64,000 nt of DNA from Branchiostoma floridae (lineage: Eukaryota; Chordata; Leptocardii; Amphioxiformes; Branchiostomatidae). The stretch itself is not shown here. Location: the NCBI RefSeq assembly GCF_000003815.2, contig NC_049996.1, positions 17,032,930 to 17,096,929 of the forward strand, read 5' to 3'. Within the stretch, counting starts at the first letter, position 1. Below are more model-generated notes on this DNA. The model was not told the DNA's origin. It worked only from the letters and a program-made list of their open reading frames with translations, and ran no database searches.

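Noticed and set aside
2701-63390. Many minus-strand open frames of 60-190 codons overlapping titin exons
   Set aside because: They are antisense shadows of GC-rich exons: they span exon-intron borders, start at arbitrary ATGs and have no domain pattern of their own.
2436-64000. Twitchin, projectin, obscurin or a muscle myosin-binding protein as the gene
   Set aside because: Those have fewer domains or a mainly Ig-FN3-FN3 order; the 7- and 11-domain super-repeats fit titin only.
1-64000. CRISPR arrays, operons, ribosome binding sites or other bacterial features
   Set aside because: GT-AG introns throughout and the domain content show nuclear animal DNA; the tandem repeats found are intron duplications without spacers.

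Overview
The window is almost entirely one eukaryotic gene read on the + strand: a long internal piece of a titin (connectin) gene. I find 111 constitutive exons between 2436 and 64000, all joined in a single open frame by GT-AG introns. They encode 67 consecutive immunoglobulin (Ig) and fibronectin type III (FN3) domains. The gene enters from the left inside FN3 domain 1 and leaves on the right inside Ig domain 67. There is no start codon, stop codon, kinase or PEVK segment in view. The vertebrate-like A-band domain order, the many short AT-rich introns and the repeat types suggest a cephalochordate (amphioxus, Branchiostoma); the species is inference.

Layout. 1-675: a minus-strand open frame for a very basic, coiled-coil protein that runs off the left edge and lies inside an intron of the titin gene. 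676-2435: intron sequence with repeated GGTAAC motifs, possibly part of the same mobile element. 2436-3939: end of one FN3 domain and a complete FN3 domain. 4248-37568: five complete 7-domain units (Ig-FN3-FN3-Ig-FN3-FN3-FN3), called a to e here, matching the titin D-zone super-repeat. 37907-58186: two complete 11-domain units (Ig-FN3-FN3-Ig-FN3-FN3-FN3-Ig-FN3-FN3-FN3), called 1 and 2, matching the C-zone super-repeat. 58591-64000: the first eight domains of unit 3, the last one cut by the window edge. The D-zone to C-zone switch is therefore at about 37.9 kb.

In muscle, this part of titin would lie along the thick filament and act as a ruler for myosin; the first Ig of each 11-domain unit is the known vertebrate docking position for myosin-binding protein C.

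The introns hold a second layer. Short tandem duplications have repeatedly copied the intron end plus exon start (or exon end plus donor), leaving decoy splice sites. One copy is in frame and adds 19 residues, one intron carries a ladder of AG|GT junctions, and a 72-nt phase-keeping candidate cassette exon lies inside Ig domain 20. Mobile fragments include two hAT-like MITEs with 8-bp target duplications, a TA-flanked MITE and a tRNA-derived SINE. A 426-base assembly gap lies in an intron at 60499-60924.
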